64,000 nucleotides of DNA, from contig NZ_QHCT01000005.1 of assembly GCF_003545885.1 (NCBI RefSeq), positions 62,001 to 126,000 of the forward strand, in the 5' to 3' direction. The notes under the pieces are model-generated. The model saw nothing but the letters and a program-made list of their open reading frames with translations, searched no databases and was not told the DNA's origin. The DNA is from Leptospira stimsonii (GTDB lineage: Bacteria; Spirochaetota; Leptospiria; Leptospirales; Leptospiraceae). The translations under genes were made by a program, and so were the position numbers. This document shows positions 39,197 to 58,058 of the stretch, piece by piece (position 1 is the first letter of the stretch; every line of letters starts with the position of its first letter).

Positions 39197-39727
39197 TTAA
39201 GAGGTCTCTCGAGTTCGATATCTCCGGATCGTTTTTAGATGTTCGGGGGTGAATTTTAGAATTCGGGAGATCTTATTTTGAAACCGGTCGTACTGGAGGG
39301 TATAGCTGTAAGAGTTGTGGAGGGTGGGAACACCCACCCCCAGGACTTCACGAATGGACTCGCCTACGTCGAGGGAGTCCAGCCAGAGGATATAGTTGAA
39401 GAGAAAACTCTTAGAGACTCCATGGGCATCGGCGAGGACACGGAGGAGCTCCCAGTTTTCCGAAGCGATTCTCATATTTACTTTTATTAGCTTTCCTTCT
39501 CCTCTTTGGTACATAACTTTTTTCGCTCTTGGATTGAGGCGTCTGAGAGAGACGAGATATTTTGTGTACGTTTCCAGGAGAGGCCCGACGATTTTCGGAA
39601 GATTCTTTCTCTCTAAATCCGTGAGTCTTTTAAGGAAAGATTCTGGAATCAGAATCGATTCCACATTCTTTTTACTACCCGTTAAACGGGAACTCGTCGA
39701 AGGCGTTGCTGAAATCAATATCCCCAT
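39197..39727 (-). CDS. DUF1564 family protein
   Basis: A 176-residue protein of DUF1564, a family abundant in Leptospira: SILIPESFLKRLTDLERKNL, YTKYLVSLRRLNPRAKKVMYQ, GKLIKVNMRI, LADAHGVSKSFLFNYILWLDSLDVG and VLGVGVPTLHNSYSY. LADAHGVSKSFLFNYILWL is probably a ribbon-helix-helix or HTH-like segment, so DNA binding is plausible but unproven. I chose MGILIS (39727) as start; ATG 39766 is the alternative. The open frame continues upstream into a segment resembling the tail of another DUF1564 protein (39790-39838). Confidence 0.78.
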   Translation of the reverse strand: MGILISATPSTSSRLTGSKKNVESILIPESFLKRLTDLERKNLPKIVGPLLETYTKYLVSLRRLNPRAKKVMYQRGEGKLIKVNMRIASENWELLRVLADAHGVSKSFLFNYILWLDSLDVGESIREVLGVGVPTLHNSYSYTLQYDRFQNKISRILKFTPEHLKTIRRYRTRETS

Positions 39728-39789
39728 ACTCTTCACGGTTCTGGAAAGGAGCAAAAGGAGCTTCATTTTGAAGATTTTTTCCTCCTTTT

Positions 39790-39838
39790 TTTTTAAAAAA
39801 AATCCTCCCGCCTCTCCGTGAAAAGTAGGAACACCCAC
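39790..39838 (-). pseudogene. Remnant of a second DUF1564 gene 3' end
   Basis: The minus strand reads ILVGVPTFHGEAGGFF, like the VGVPT(F/L)H tail of DUF1564 proteins and the VGVPTLHN in the adjacent intact gene. It is fused in frame to the upstream end of that gene without a stop. This may be the last trace of a tandem paralogue, or a coincidence produced by the GTAGGAACACCCAC motif that encodes it. Confidence 0.35.
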
Positions 39839-39899
39839 TAATATCCGTTTTACAATTCTACCCCCCTAATAGATTCAGTAAGAAAGAAATTTTTAGAAC

Positions 39900-40436
39900 A
39901 TGCAGACAGAATACTTTTCCACAACGAAAGCCAGATCCTCCGTCGATTATCTACTCAGAACCGTCCACCAACATCACGTCCAATTGAGTCTCATGGCCGA
40001 TCAAAAGGCGAATATATTGATTGCCGCTTCTTTTGTTATCCTTTCCTTAGCGCTCGGGTTTTTGCAACGAGGGACGTACGTCACCGGGATGATCATACTC
40101 ATGGCGTTTGTTGCGGTGGCGGCGTCTTTGGCGATTTTTGCCGTGATGCCCTTTTCGAAACGTGATAAACTAAAAAAGAAGAATCCATTGTTTTTCGGTG
40201 ATTTTGCTAACGACGACGAAGAAACATTCTTTAAGAATATGGAATCTTCTTTAGAATCGGATGCATCCCTCTACAAGGCGATATCCTTCGATATTTATCA
40301 GATGGGAAGAAGTATCTATTTTACAAAATATAGATTCATACGATGGAGCTACCGATTTTTTCTGGCTGGATTTTTTATCGGAGGAACTCTGATCGTATTT
40401 GAAAGCGTCGGTTGGATCCCCTCCCTCATACGTTAG
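39900..40436 (+). CDS. Pycsar-effector-type (PycTM/DUF5706-like) membrane protein
   Basis: A 178-residue protein. An N-terminal helix leads to HVQLSLMADQKANILIAASFVILSLALG, the D-x-KA-x-x-(L/I) signature of the PycTM/DUF5706 family. Two adjacent membrane helices (about 37-55 and 61-82) follow, then a charged cytoplasmic segment and a third hydrophobic helix (about 148-168). PycTM proteins are the membrane-disrupting effectors of Pycsar anti-phage systems. Here no uridylate/cytidylate cyclase is adjacent; the next gene is convergent. An orphan with another role is therefore as likely as an immunity effector. Confidence 0.65.
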   Translation: MQTEYFSTTKARSSVDYLLRTVHQHHVQLSLMADQKANILIAASFVILSLALGFLQRGTYVTGMIILMAFVAVAASLAIFAVMPFSKRDKLKKKNPLFFGDFANDDEETFFKNMESSLESDASLYKAISFDIYQMGRSIYFTKYRFIRWSYRFFLAGFFIGGTLIVFESVGWIPSLIR

Positions 40437-40452
40437 AAAATAAGAATCGAAC

Positions 40453-40483
40453 TTCGTTTTAAAAAAGATAGATTTAAAACGAA
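40453..40483. terminator. Convergent AT-rich hairpin
   Basis: Perfect 11-bp inverted repeat TTCGTTTTAAA / TTTAAAACGAA with a 9-nt loop between the PycTM-like gene and the 3' end of the polymerase gene; it could terminate both. Confidence 0.5.
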
Positions 40484-40510
40484 TTGGGAGATTTTAGATA
40501 ATAAGTGTTC

Positions 40511-42871
40511 TCATGAGCTTTGTCTCTTTTCTATCAAGAATTTTTGATATTCTTCCCAGTAATGATCGTCAAACGGAAGCCATCTCTGTTCGTCGATCAG
40601 AGAATCGAAGTCTTTAAACGAAGCAAACTCCGACCAAATCTCTCTAAAAACGTTTGTAAGAAGTTTCCTATAGAAAGTTTTATCCCAGTGGATTTTTTTA
40701 TTCTTACTTATAAAAACCGGAAGGGCCTCTTCCGGAAGATACCATTGGTCCTTACTTTTGGAATTTCGATTGAGTACTAAATATCGGATTTTTTCACCCG
40801 CTTGAACTTCGATCCCTAATTCCTTGAGGCGAAGAAGCGAAAGTGAGGTTGCGCCGTGTACTTCGTATTCTTCCAGATCTTTCGAAGTGGATCTTCTGAC
40901 CAAAAGTTCTTCGAGAGGAACTTTCTCCGTTTTGAGTTGATTATCATAACGATCGAAGATCTGTAAGATTTCCTTTTCCGAATCGATCAATTCTTGGATC
41001 GTAATTTTTTCTCTCATCCATTCCAACATTTCCTTTTGAGCGTTCCTAATAAAGACGGGAATGTCTTTTCTTCTGGAACCGATTCCTCTACACTTTAACT
41101 TTCCCGATGAAAATCTTCCCATGTATCGGTTTGCAACAGGCATCTTCGGATCTTGACTGGACGACGGAAAAAGAAGCCAAGTATAAATCCCGTCGACATC
41201 GATTTTAACGGAAGTCTTTGCCGTTATTTCGGCGCAGAGAGAATCTAATTCTTCTTGAGAGAACGAAGAAGAATCCTCTTTGCGGATAAAAAGGCTGTCG
41301 GTAATCGCGTGGATAAAAACATAACCTCTTTCCTCCGAAATCTCCTTGGCGGTTAGAAGTTTTTCTCTTGCGAAAGCGTTTACGCTTTCGTGACTTTCCA
41401 ATCTTCCGAATTTTGCGTTTCTGTATCCAAGATAACCGAAAGAGGTGACCAACATCCACTTAAGACTGGATTGTTTGAGTTCGCTTTCATAGAGTTTTAC
41501 TTCGTCTTTTGTTTGTTTTACTATATTTTTGTAATGTGCTCTTCGAACCAGAACGTGTTCCAAAGCCTCCGAAACGATTCCTTTTCGTTTGTTACATATT
41601 TTGTATCCTAAACTCGGAACTACCGGAGTTGTTTTGTCGTTCTCGCAACAGGAACAGTTTACACATTCAGGAGAAATGTTATGGAGAACCATGATGCTCG
41701 GGTACATTTGTGCAAAATCCAATTGTGCTACGTTTTCAGCGGTCATTCCGAAGCTGATGTCCGGCTGAAAGACAAGTCCGCCTTTGTCCGCTTCTAAAAG
41801 TTGAAGGGCGGTTTTCGGAGATTCGATCGCGCTCTTTTGCCAAGGGACGAGATACCCTCTTCTCAAGGCGACGTCCGTTTCAATCGCGGTCAGGGCTTTC
41901 CCCGTCGAAGCTCTTGCCATCTTTTGAATTGGAAGACGAGAGAGTCTTGCTAATTCGACAATACCCAAAAGATCCGCTTCTTTATGAACAAAGCTATTTT
42001 CCGAATCGATATGCCAACGTCCAAAAAGAGGGTAAGAAGGAGCTCGAAAAACGATCGTGCCGTACGTATTAAAGCTAGTACCTTTCGTTTGAATATTTCT
42101 TCGAATCGGACTCGCTCGGTCCCGATCGAATGCGGGGAAAATTTTAAACTTTTGAGCTTGAGAGAATAAATACGGGAAGATGATCTGATCACCGTAAGAG
42201 GAGAGAATGATATCGGGATCCTCTTCTTTGAGAAGAGCGTCGATCTGAGATAAAAGTTCTTTCGGATTCGAGCCAGAGAATTCCCAAGACTTGTCAAAAG
42301 TTCGAAATACGAGAGAGTTTTTTTTCATGTCGAGTCTATGACTCTGAGAAAGTCGCATAGAAAGAATTTTGAACTTAGGGACATCGTAGTCTAAATTTTC
42401 GATTTCATCGAGGGCTATTATCTCGTGAATTTTTTTTCCGTCCCTTTCTTCCGAATAGGAGAGTCGCACTTTGCACAAAGGAAATAATTTTTTTTCAACG
42501 AGATAGCTTGTTGGGACTTCGATGTCTGAATGAAAGATGTCGAATTTTCCGTAGAGCGCATAGAGTTTTCTGGAAACCTTAGACAAAACGGAAGGACGAG
42601 CGATCGTAAGTTTGAGGACGGAGACCGTCTGATTTTCATAGAAGAGATTTTTCTCCTCGTAGGTCGGGATTTCCGCGAGCGCTCTGAGTTGATAGAGTCT
42701 TTGTACGAGTTTTTTAAGAAGAATTTCATCTCCCCTGGCATAGATGACCGGCTGATAAAAATCGTAAACGAGAAGAGGTTCTCCTTTACCATTGAGAATC
42801 CAAATATGTATTCTATCTTCTATATGATAAATATCGAATAGAGTTCCTTCGATCCAAATCGTTTCAGCCAT
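40511..42871 (-). CDS. Family B DNA polymerase, divergent, probably exonuclease-defective
   Basis: A 786-residue DNA polymerase. Motif A is LDFAQMYPSIMVLHNISPE (about 383-401), motif B is LKWMLVTSFGYLGYRNAKFG (about 473) and motif C reads FIHAITDSLFI (about 521). In motif C the first aspartate of the usual YGDTDS is Ile, while the second is kept. The exonuclease domain is degraded: the Exo I position reads KILSMRLS instead of SFDIE, and Exo II is SSYGDQIIFPYL. A cysteine cluster (CVNCSCC...IC) follows motif A. It is the last gene of an operon with a small protein (8-bp overlap) and a RecA-like protein. A damage-tolerance role is inferred. Confidence 0.85.
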   Translation of the reverse strand: MAETIWIEGTLFDIYHIEDRIHIWILNGKGEPLLVYDFYQPVIYARGDEILLKKLVQRLYQLRALAEIPTYEEKNLFYENQTVSVLKLTIARPSVLSKVSRKLYALYGKFDIFHSDIEVPTSYLVEKKLFPLCKVRLSYSEERDGKKIHEIIALDEIENLDYDVPKFKILSMRLSQSHRLDMKKNSLVFRTFDKSWEFSGSNPKELLSQIDALLKEEDPDIILSSYGDQIIFPYLFSQAQKFKIFPAFDRDRASPIRRNIQTKGTSFNTYGTIVFRAPSYPLFGRWHIDSENSFVHKEADLLGIVELARLSRLPIQKMARASTGKALTAIETDVALRRGYLVPWQKSAIESPKTALQLLEADKGGLVFQPDISFGMTAENVAQLDFAQMYPSIMVLHNISPECVNCSCCENDKTTPVVPSLGYKICNKRKGIVSEALEHVLVRRAHYKNIVKQTKDEVKLYESELKQSSLKWMLVTSFGYLGYRNAKFGRLESHESVNAFAREKLLTAKEISEERGYVFIHAITDSLFIRKEDSSSFSQEELDSLCAEITAKTSVKIDVDGIYTWLLFPSSSQDPKMPVANRYMGRFSSGKLKCRGIGSRRKDIPVFIRNAQKEMLEWMREKITIQELIDSEKEILQIFDRYDNQLKTEKVPLEELLVRRSTSKDLEEYEVHGATSLSLLRLKELGIEVQAGEKIRYLVLNRNSKSKDQWYLPEEALPVFISKNKKIHWDKTFYRKLLTNVFREIWSEFASFKDFDSLIDEQRWLPFDDHYWEEYQKFLIEKRQSS

Positions 42872-43133
42872 CTCCTTTTAAAACCTTGGTCGAAATCATT
42901 TCCTGCTTTAACTTTTGTATTTCCTTTTTTAGATCGATCATCATGGTTAAGAGCATCGTATCGATCGGGTAGGGCGCGGATGCCATAACCCCTGCCTGAA
43001 CTTGCAACTTTGCGGTCCGTATGAGATCGTCGAAAACTTCTTGATCCGGTTTTCGAAGTCCTCTTCGAAATTCAAGAAGACCGGATTCTACTTGTTGCAT
43101 TTGTCTGGAGTAAGGAGTGACTGTTCTACCCAT
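42864..43133 (-). CDS. Small conserved-looking protein in the PolB operon
   Basis: An 89-residue protein, helical and charged: MGRTVTPYSRQMQQVE, LEFRRGLRKPDQEVFDDLI, and a coiled-coil-like C-terminus MMIDLKKEIQKLKQEM. Its stop overlaps the polymerase start by 8 bp, and it begins 8 bp after the RecA-like gene, so all three are cotranscribed. It may bridge or regulate the other two proteins. Family not recognised. Confidence 0.7.
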   Translation of the reverse strand: MGRTVTPYSRQMQQVESGLLEFRRGLRKPDQEVFDDLIRTAKLQVQAGVMASAPYPIDTMLLTMMIDLKKEIQKLKQEMISTKVLKGDG

Positions 43134-43141
43134 AAGCGCTT

Positions 43142-43780
43142 TTATACCTCTCTGTTTTCTTCCAAGGACTCAACGGAAGGAATCGACTTCTTTCTAACTT
43201 TGAGATAAGAAAGTTGATTTTCAATTTTCAGTTCCCAAAGATCCGAAGACGCGTTTGCTAATTTCGGAAAAAAATTCTGAAACGTGGGATGTTTGTATTT
43301 CATCGATTCGATTACGAGGATTGGAATATTTTTCGAATGAATCGTTTCCAAAATCAGCAACATCTTATCCAAAAGAAATCTTCCTTCTTCCTCTTGAACG
43401 TCTCCGTCGAAGAATTGTTTGCAAGGCGCTAAGAGAAAGTAGATCGTGTTTTGCGAGTTCCGGTTTGCTATGTTTTTTAATGCGTCCAAAATCTGATAAG
43501 GAGTGAACGCCCTCTGGACAAAAATATTTTCCAGTAAGGACTCGGGAGGAATTCTTCTCTTTCTTGTTTCGTCGGTGATTACGAACGGATTAAAACGAAT
43601 TGCACAATCCAGATTGAAAACTTTAAAACCGGAGACCGCAAACGCGTATTCCCATTGAAGTGCGAGATGAAATACCCCGGACATTCCCGTGAGCATACTC
43701 AATCCTTTTCGATTCCAGGAAAGAACCGGTTGGTAAAGGTTTGCACCGGGTGTTTGGCGCTCTGCTGTTTCCAAAAACAT
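43142..43780 (-). CDS. Degenerate RecA/Rad51-like protein in the PolB operon
   Basis: A 212-residue protein whose pattern follows the RecA/Rad51/RadA core. GLSMLTGMSGVFHLALQ stands in the place of the Walker A strand-loop-helix, but GKT is replaced by VFH. FKVFNLDCAIRFNP matches the strand with 'iDtE..F.p', NIFVQRAFTPYQILDAL matches the 'i..ara.d...l' helix, and TIYFLLAPCKQFFDGD then LLILETIHSKNIPILVIES match Walker B and the next strand. Without the lysine it probably does not hydrolyse ATP, like ImuA of mutagenesis cassettes. The ATG at 43780 has a poor RBS. Confidence concerns the fold, read by eye. Confidence 0.6.
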   Translation of the reverse strand: MFLETAERQTPGANLYQPVLSWNRKGLSMLTGMSGVFHLALQWEYAFAVSGFKVFNLDCAIRFNPFVITDETRKRRIPPESLLENIFVQRAFTPYQILDALKNIANRNSQNTIYFLLAPCKQFFDGDVQEEEGRFLLDKMLLILETIHSKNIPILVIESMKYKHPTFQNFFPKLANASSDLWELKIENQLSYLKVRKKSIPSVESLEENREV

Positions 43781-44633
43781 AAATACTATTCTAATGATAA
43801 GTATAAATTTGTAAAGCAAAATGTAGGATGAAGAAAATGATAATTCGAAAATATGTCTTATAAGATCGGAAATTCGTAATTTTAGCAAAAGAGAAGGAGT
43901 GGATGATTATTTTGTTTTGGACCTTTTTTCCGGATATCCTTTTCGGAACGGCGATTTGCTGGATAAAATTCTTCTCATTCTAAGAAGAATTTGGAAATAA
44001 CAGAGAATCTTCCGAAATTTTTCATATAAACAATCGGAAGAGTTAGTATATAATAAAAATTGAATATATTGTGCGTTATTGGAGTCATTTTTCGCGTTTG
44101 AAAGACGCTTTCGGAGAATTGATTTTCATTTCGATTGAATTTCTTGATTTGAGAGCGACTCTTCAAAGAATCCTTTTTCCTATTCGGGGCCTTTTTCCGG
44201 ATTCTTCCTATGAATTGTAGGACAAGATGAAGTTTGGTTTTTTGAGAATGAAACAAGTCGATTCTCTCTTTCCGAAAGGATACCGAATCTGTCGGCGATC
44301 GGTTTTTTGTTTTCGATCTTTGGGAAACGTTTCGTAAATTTCTCCCAACAAAATTCCCCTTCGAAAACGACTTACAGTCACCTTCGACGCGAAGGACCCG
44401 CGGAAGAATTTCGTTTCTTTGAAAAAGGAGGGTCTTTTTTCTTTAGGAAAGAATGTTCGGAATCGCCGAATGCAAATCGGGGATTCTTCTAAGATGGGAA
44501 AAAGTAGGAACTCACACATTTCGGAATCACAGAGAACGGCCCTAGACGTTTCGAAAATAGGGATGGGATGTAATTTGTGGGAACTCACACGAAATATAAA
44601 AAGGAATTCTTTTTGAGGATCGTTCTAAAATGA
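43781..44633. other. Intergenic region, about 850 bp, with two 14-mer motifs
   Basis: No supported gene. It contains GTAGGAACTCACAC (44504-44517) and GTGGGAACTCACAC (44577-44590), members of the semi-palindromic 14-mer family found elsewhere in the window. The part next to 43780 must hold the promoter of the polymerase operon; I could not identify a LexA-like palindrome by eye. Confidence 0.45.
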
Positions 44634-44663
44634 AAAAAGGCGCCATTTTCAGGGCGCCTTTTT
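44634..44663. terminator. Terminator of glyA
   Basis: Perfect 11-bp inverted repeat AAAAAGGCGCC / GGCGCCTTTTT with an 8-nt loop. Read on the minus strand it ends in a T run 27 bp past the glyA stop. Confidence 0.92.
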
Positions 44664-44689
44664 GAATTCTCGAAAAAAAAAGAACCTCT

Positions 44690-45937
<1,248 letters not shown>

Positions 45938-45984
45938 CGTGGCCCTTCTTTTCTAACGGATTTATGAAGTAGAATGGAACCCGA

Positions 45985-46833
<849 letters not shown>

Positions 46834-46895
46834 TGTGTTTTCTTTGCAGATTGTTAGGCTTCTCTTTTTTTGCAATCGGTTTGTGAAGAGGGACA

Positions 46896-47130
46896 ACGTG
46901 TGAGTTCCTACTTTTTCGAATCAAAGCGGACTTCTTTGTTCAAAGAAACGTGTGAGTTCCTACTTTTTCGAATCAAAGTGGACTTCTTTGTTCAAAGAAA
47001 CGTGTGAGTTCCTACTTTTTCGAATCAAAGCGGACTTCTCTGTTCAAAGAAACGTGTGAGTTCCTACTTTTTCGAATCAAAGTGGACTTCTCTGTTCAAG
47101 GAAACGTGTGAGTTCCTACTTTTTCAAATC
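46896..47130. repeat. Five-copy 52-bp tandem repeat
   Basis: Units start at 46896, 46948, 47000, 47052 and 47104, exactly 52 bp apart; the last is truncated and diverged after about 25 bp. Each begins ACGTGTGAGTTCCTACTTTT and contains a TTCTTTGTTCAAAGAA hairpin (or a one-base variant). Units alternate between AGCGG and AGTGG, and TTCTTTG changes to TTCTCTG halfway. It is not coding (52 is not divisible by three). The rest of 46834-47204 shows nothing else. Confidence 0.95.
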
Positions 47131-47204
47131 AAATCGTCCTTACAAAATTCTTCTTGAAACAATTTAGAATGAATCGATCCCGATTTCTCGAGATCGAAAA
47201 AAAA

Positions 47205-48023
47205 TCATTCTTCCGAAGAATACTGGCTAGACGCGTCCTTTAAGAATTTCTTTTCCTTTCTCGAAAGAGAATCCATTCCACTCTTCGAAATCTTATCCAA
47301 AAGAAGATCCACTTCTTCTCGGACGTGAATCTTTCGATTCATCTCTTCTTGCCATTTTTTCATCTTTCTCTTCTGGAGATAACGACTCAAAGAAAGAGAA
47401 GAAGGGATTTTAGACTTAAGTTTATTATAATAAAAGAAATAAAGGGCGCCTCCGATGGCACCTCCTGCATGAGCCATATGCGCAATGTTCCCGCCCGGAC
47501 CGGAGAACGCGATGATCAGCATGAGGATGACGACCATGTATTTCGCCTTCAGGGGAAAAAAACCCATGAACAACAATTCCTGGTTCGGCCAGATCAAAGC
47601 GAAGGCAACCAAAAGACCGTAGATTCCTCCCGAAGCTCCTATGATCGTTCCTTGGTGCCACCCTAAGAGATGCAAAATCCAGGGAAAGAAGCCGCCCATA
47701 AAACAGGAGAAAAGATAGAATTTAAGAAAGTTCTTTCCTCCCCAGTGATTTTCCAAAATGGAACCGAACATCCAAAGAGAAAACATGTTAAACAGAATAT
47801 GGAAGATGTTCTGTGTGGAATGTAAGAATGCGTACGTAATAAATTGCCAAACGTAATAATGATGCGTGATTGCGTCGGGCGTTAATCCGAAAAAGAGAGT
47901 GAGATAATCTCCTACCGTCCAGGAAAGAAGGAGTTGAATCGCGAAAATTCCCCCGTTTAAGATCAAGAGCATCCGAACCACGGGAGTCAGCTCCGGCCCG
48001 ATCCGATTGTAGTAGCCTGTCAT
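47205..48023 (-). CDS. Rhomboid family intramembrane serine protease
   Basis: A 272-residue protein with about six membrane helices. Rhomboid signatures are FLHSTQNIFHILFNMFSLWMFG, the catalytic serine in GASGGIYG (about residue 125) and the catalytic histidine in HMAHAGGAIGG. A charged ~75-residue cytoplasmic tail follows the last helix. Substrates unknown. The only strong RBS (AAGGAG) lies 15 nt before this ATG and instead fits an ATG at 48033 in another frame, so either initiation is weak or the start has been shifted by an indel. Confidence 0.88.
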   Translation of the reverse strand: MTGYYNRIGPELTPVVRMLLILNGGIFAIQLLLSWTVGDYLTLFFGLTPDAITHHYYVWQFITYAFLHSTQNIFHILFNMFSLWMFGSILENHWGGKNFLKFYLFSCFMGGFFPWILHLLGWHQGTIIGASGGIYGLLVAFALIWPNQELLFMGFFPLKAKYMVVILMLIIAFSGPGGNIAHMAHAGGAIGGALYFFYYNKLKSKIPSSLSLSRYLQKRKMKKWQEEMNRKIHVREEVDLLLDKISKSGMDSLSRKEKKFLKDASSQYSSEE

Positions 48024-48129
48024 AGGGGAACATGATTTCTCCTTAGAATTCGGGAGACAACCGTAAAACGAATTTTCTTTCCTCTCTTCTCTTTGACAGA
48101 ATGTGAGAGATCGAAATCCTGGGTTCAAG

Positions 48130-51524
<3,395 letters not shown>

Positions 51525-51527
51525 TTC

Positions 51528-51560
<33 letters not shown>

Positions 51561-51626
51561 GTTTATAAGGATTGAAACCGAGGCCGGCCTTATAGAGCAT
51601 CCTAAGCCTCCCAAAAGGAATCATAC

Positions 51627-54285
<2,659 letters not shown>

Positions 54286-54307
54286 ATCGATTAGGTAGGT
54301 TTCAAGA

Positions 54308-57085
<2,778 letters not shown>

Positions 57086-57126
57086 GAAAGAATCAAAATT
57101 GAAAGAAGAATTTTGACGATTTTTTG

Positions 57127-57160
57127 AAAAAGCCCGAGAGTAAAAATCTCGGGCTTTTTT
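57127..57160. terminator. Bidirectional terminator after sucA
   Basis: Perfect 13-bp inverted repeat AAAAAGCCCGAGA / TCTCGGGCTTTTT with a 7-nt loop and T/A runs on both sides. It ends sucA and, on the other strand, the convergent lipoprotein gene. Confidence 0.93.
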
Positions 57161-57180
57161 TTGAAACGTTTCGTGACCGT

Positions 57181-57714
57181 TTAATTTATTTTAGTACAAT
57201 AGATTTCGAAATCGATCGCACCGATTACGGGAGAATTTCCGGGATTCAATTGTGCTACGACCGGGCAGTTTGAAAACCGAAGTCCGTAATTTTTTGAATC
57301 GTTTTTTGTGATCGTCGCCGCGCATTGAGTGGAAACTCTGTAAGTATCCGCCGGAAGGTTTACGTAGAAGTCGATTTGACCGGCTCCTCCCGGTCCTACG
57401 ATCACTCCGGAATTCTTACTAAAATCAATCAAAGAGTTCCCCGTGTCCACGAGTAGGTTCGCGCCAGCGGAGGCCGCGATTCCGTTTTTACTGCAGAGCG
57501 TATTTCCCAGAGCATACGTCTGACCTTGCATTTTTAACTCCGCCGTATTCAGCGCTACTTTCGGTTCGACTATTTCTTTGTTAGGCGAAGATTGACCCGC
57601 CAAGGCGATCAAGAGCGAAAGATCATCATTGTTCTTCTTTCCATCGTCGCAGGATACAATCCAAAAAACGACTAAAATGAGGAACGTAAAAAATAGAATT
57701 CTCTGTGTTTGCAT
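57181..57714 (-). CDS. Lipoprotein, distant paralogue of the 32-33 kb pair
   Basis: A 177-residue lipoprotein (lipobox WIVSC) with DDGKKNNDDLSLLIALAG after the cysteine. The mature domain follows the plan of the two lipoproteins at 32038 and 32963: VALNTAELKMQGQTYALGNTLC, GPGGAGQIDFYVNLPADTYRVSTQCAATI and YGLRFSNCPVVAQLN correspond to their GAGGSQMDID, VAGSCTATV and YDLQLIDCPVTDELN. This member has an extra cysteine and no TTG start. Function unknown. Confidence 0.75.
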   Translation of the reverse strand: MQTQRILFFTFLILVVFWIVSCDDGKKNNDDLSLLIALAGQSSPNKEIVEPKVALNTAELKMQGQTYALGNTLCSKNGIAASAGANLLVDTGNSLIDFSKNSGVIVGPGGAGQIDFYVNLPADTYRVSTQCAATITKNDSKNYGLRFSNCPVVAQLNPGNSPVIGAIDFEIYCTKIN

Positions 57715-58058
57715 CGAATGTCCTCCGAAAAAGCATTCCTGCTTTTATTCTAGAAGAACATCCGCAACGGAGGGAATAGCCAAGGAATCGGAATAACCGT
57801 TCGCTGTTGATTCCGGTTATTTTACCGTTCGTTCTTTTGTGGGCAAAGGAACCTATTCATTGTTAGGCGAGTCGGCGTGAGGAGCGGAATCGGAATTCGG
57901 TTAACGTTTGTTTCTTCCGTCTCAGATTTCGAAAAACATTCTTTGTTTTAAAAGTTCTGTTCCCGGCTGAAGCCGTTGAAACACGGAAGATGTGTTTCTT
58001 TTGTCGTAACTTTTACTTTTTCTTTTCGAAGGAGGAGAGAAGGATAGAATTGATTCAA
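57715..58058. other. Divergent intergenic region, 344 bp
   Basis: Separates the lipoprotein (minus) from the acetyltransferase gene (plus). An AAGGAGGAGAGAAGGA purine run at about 58028 is the likely RBS zone of the latter. No other structure noted. Confidence 0.4.

Noticed and set aside
43975..44588. Two minus-strand frames of 93 and 126 codons upstream of glyA
   Set aside because: They overlap each other, lack RBSs and cover the repeated 14-mer motifs; no coding character.
46896..47130. Possible CRISPR array
   Set aside because: Units are direct 52-bp repeats with no unique spacers and no cas genes nearby.
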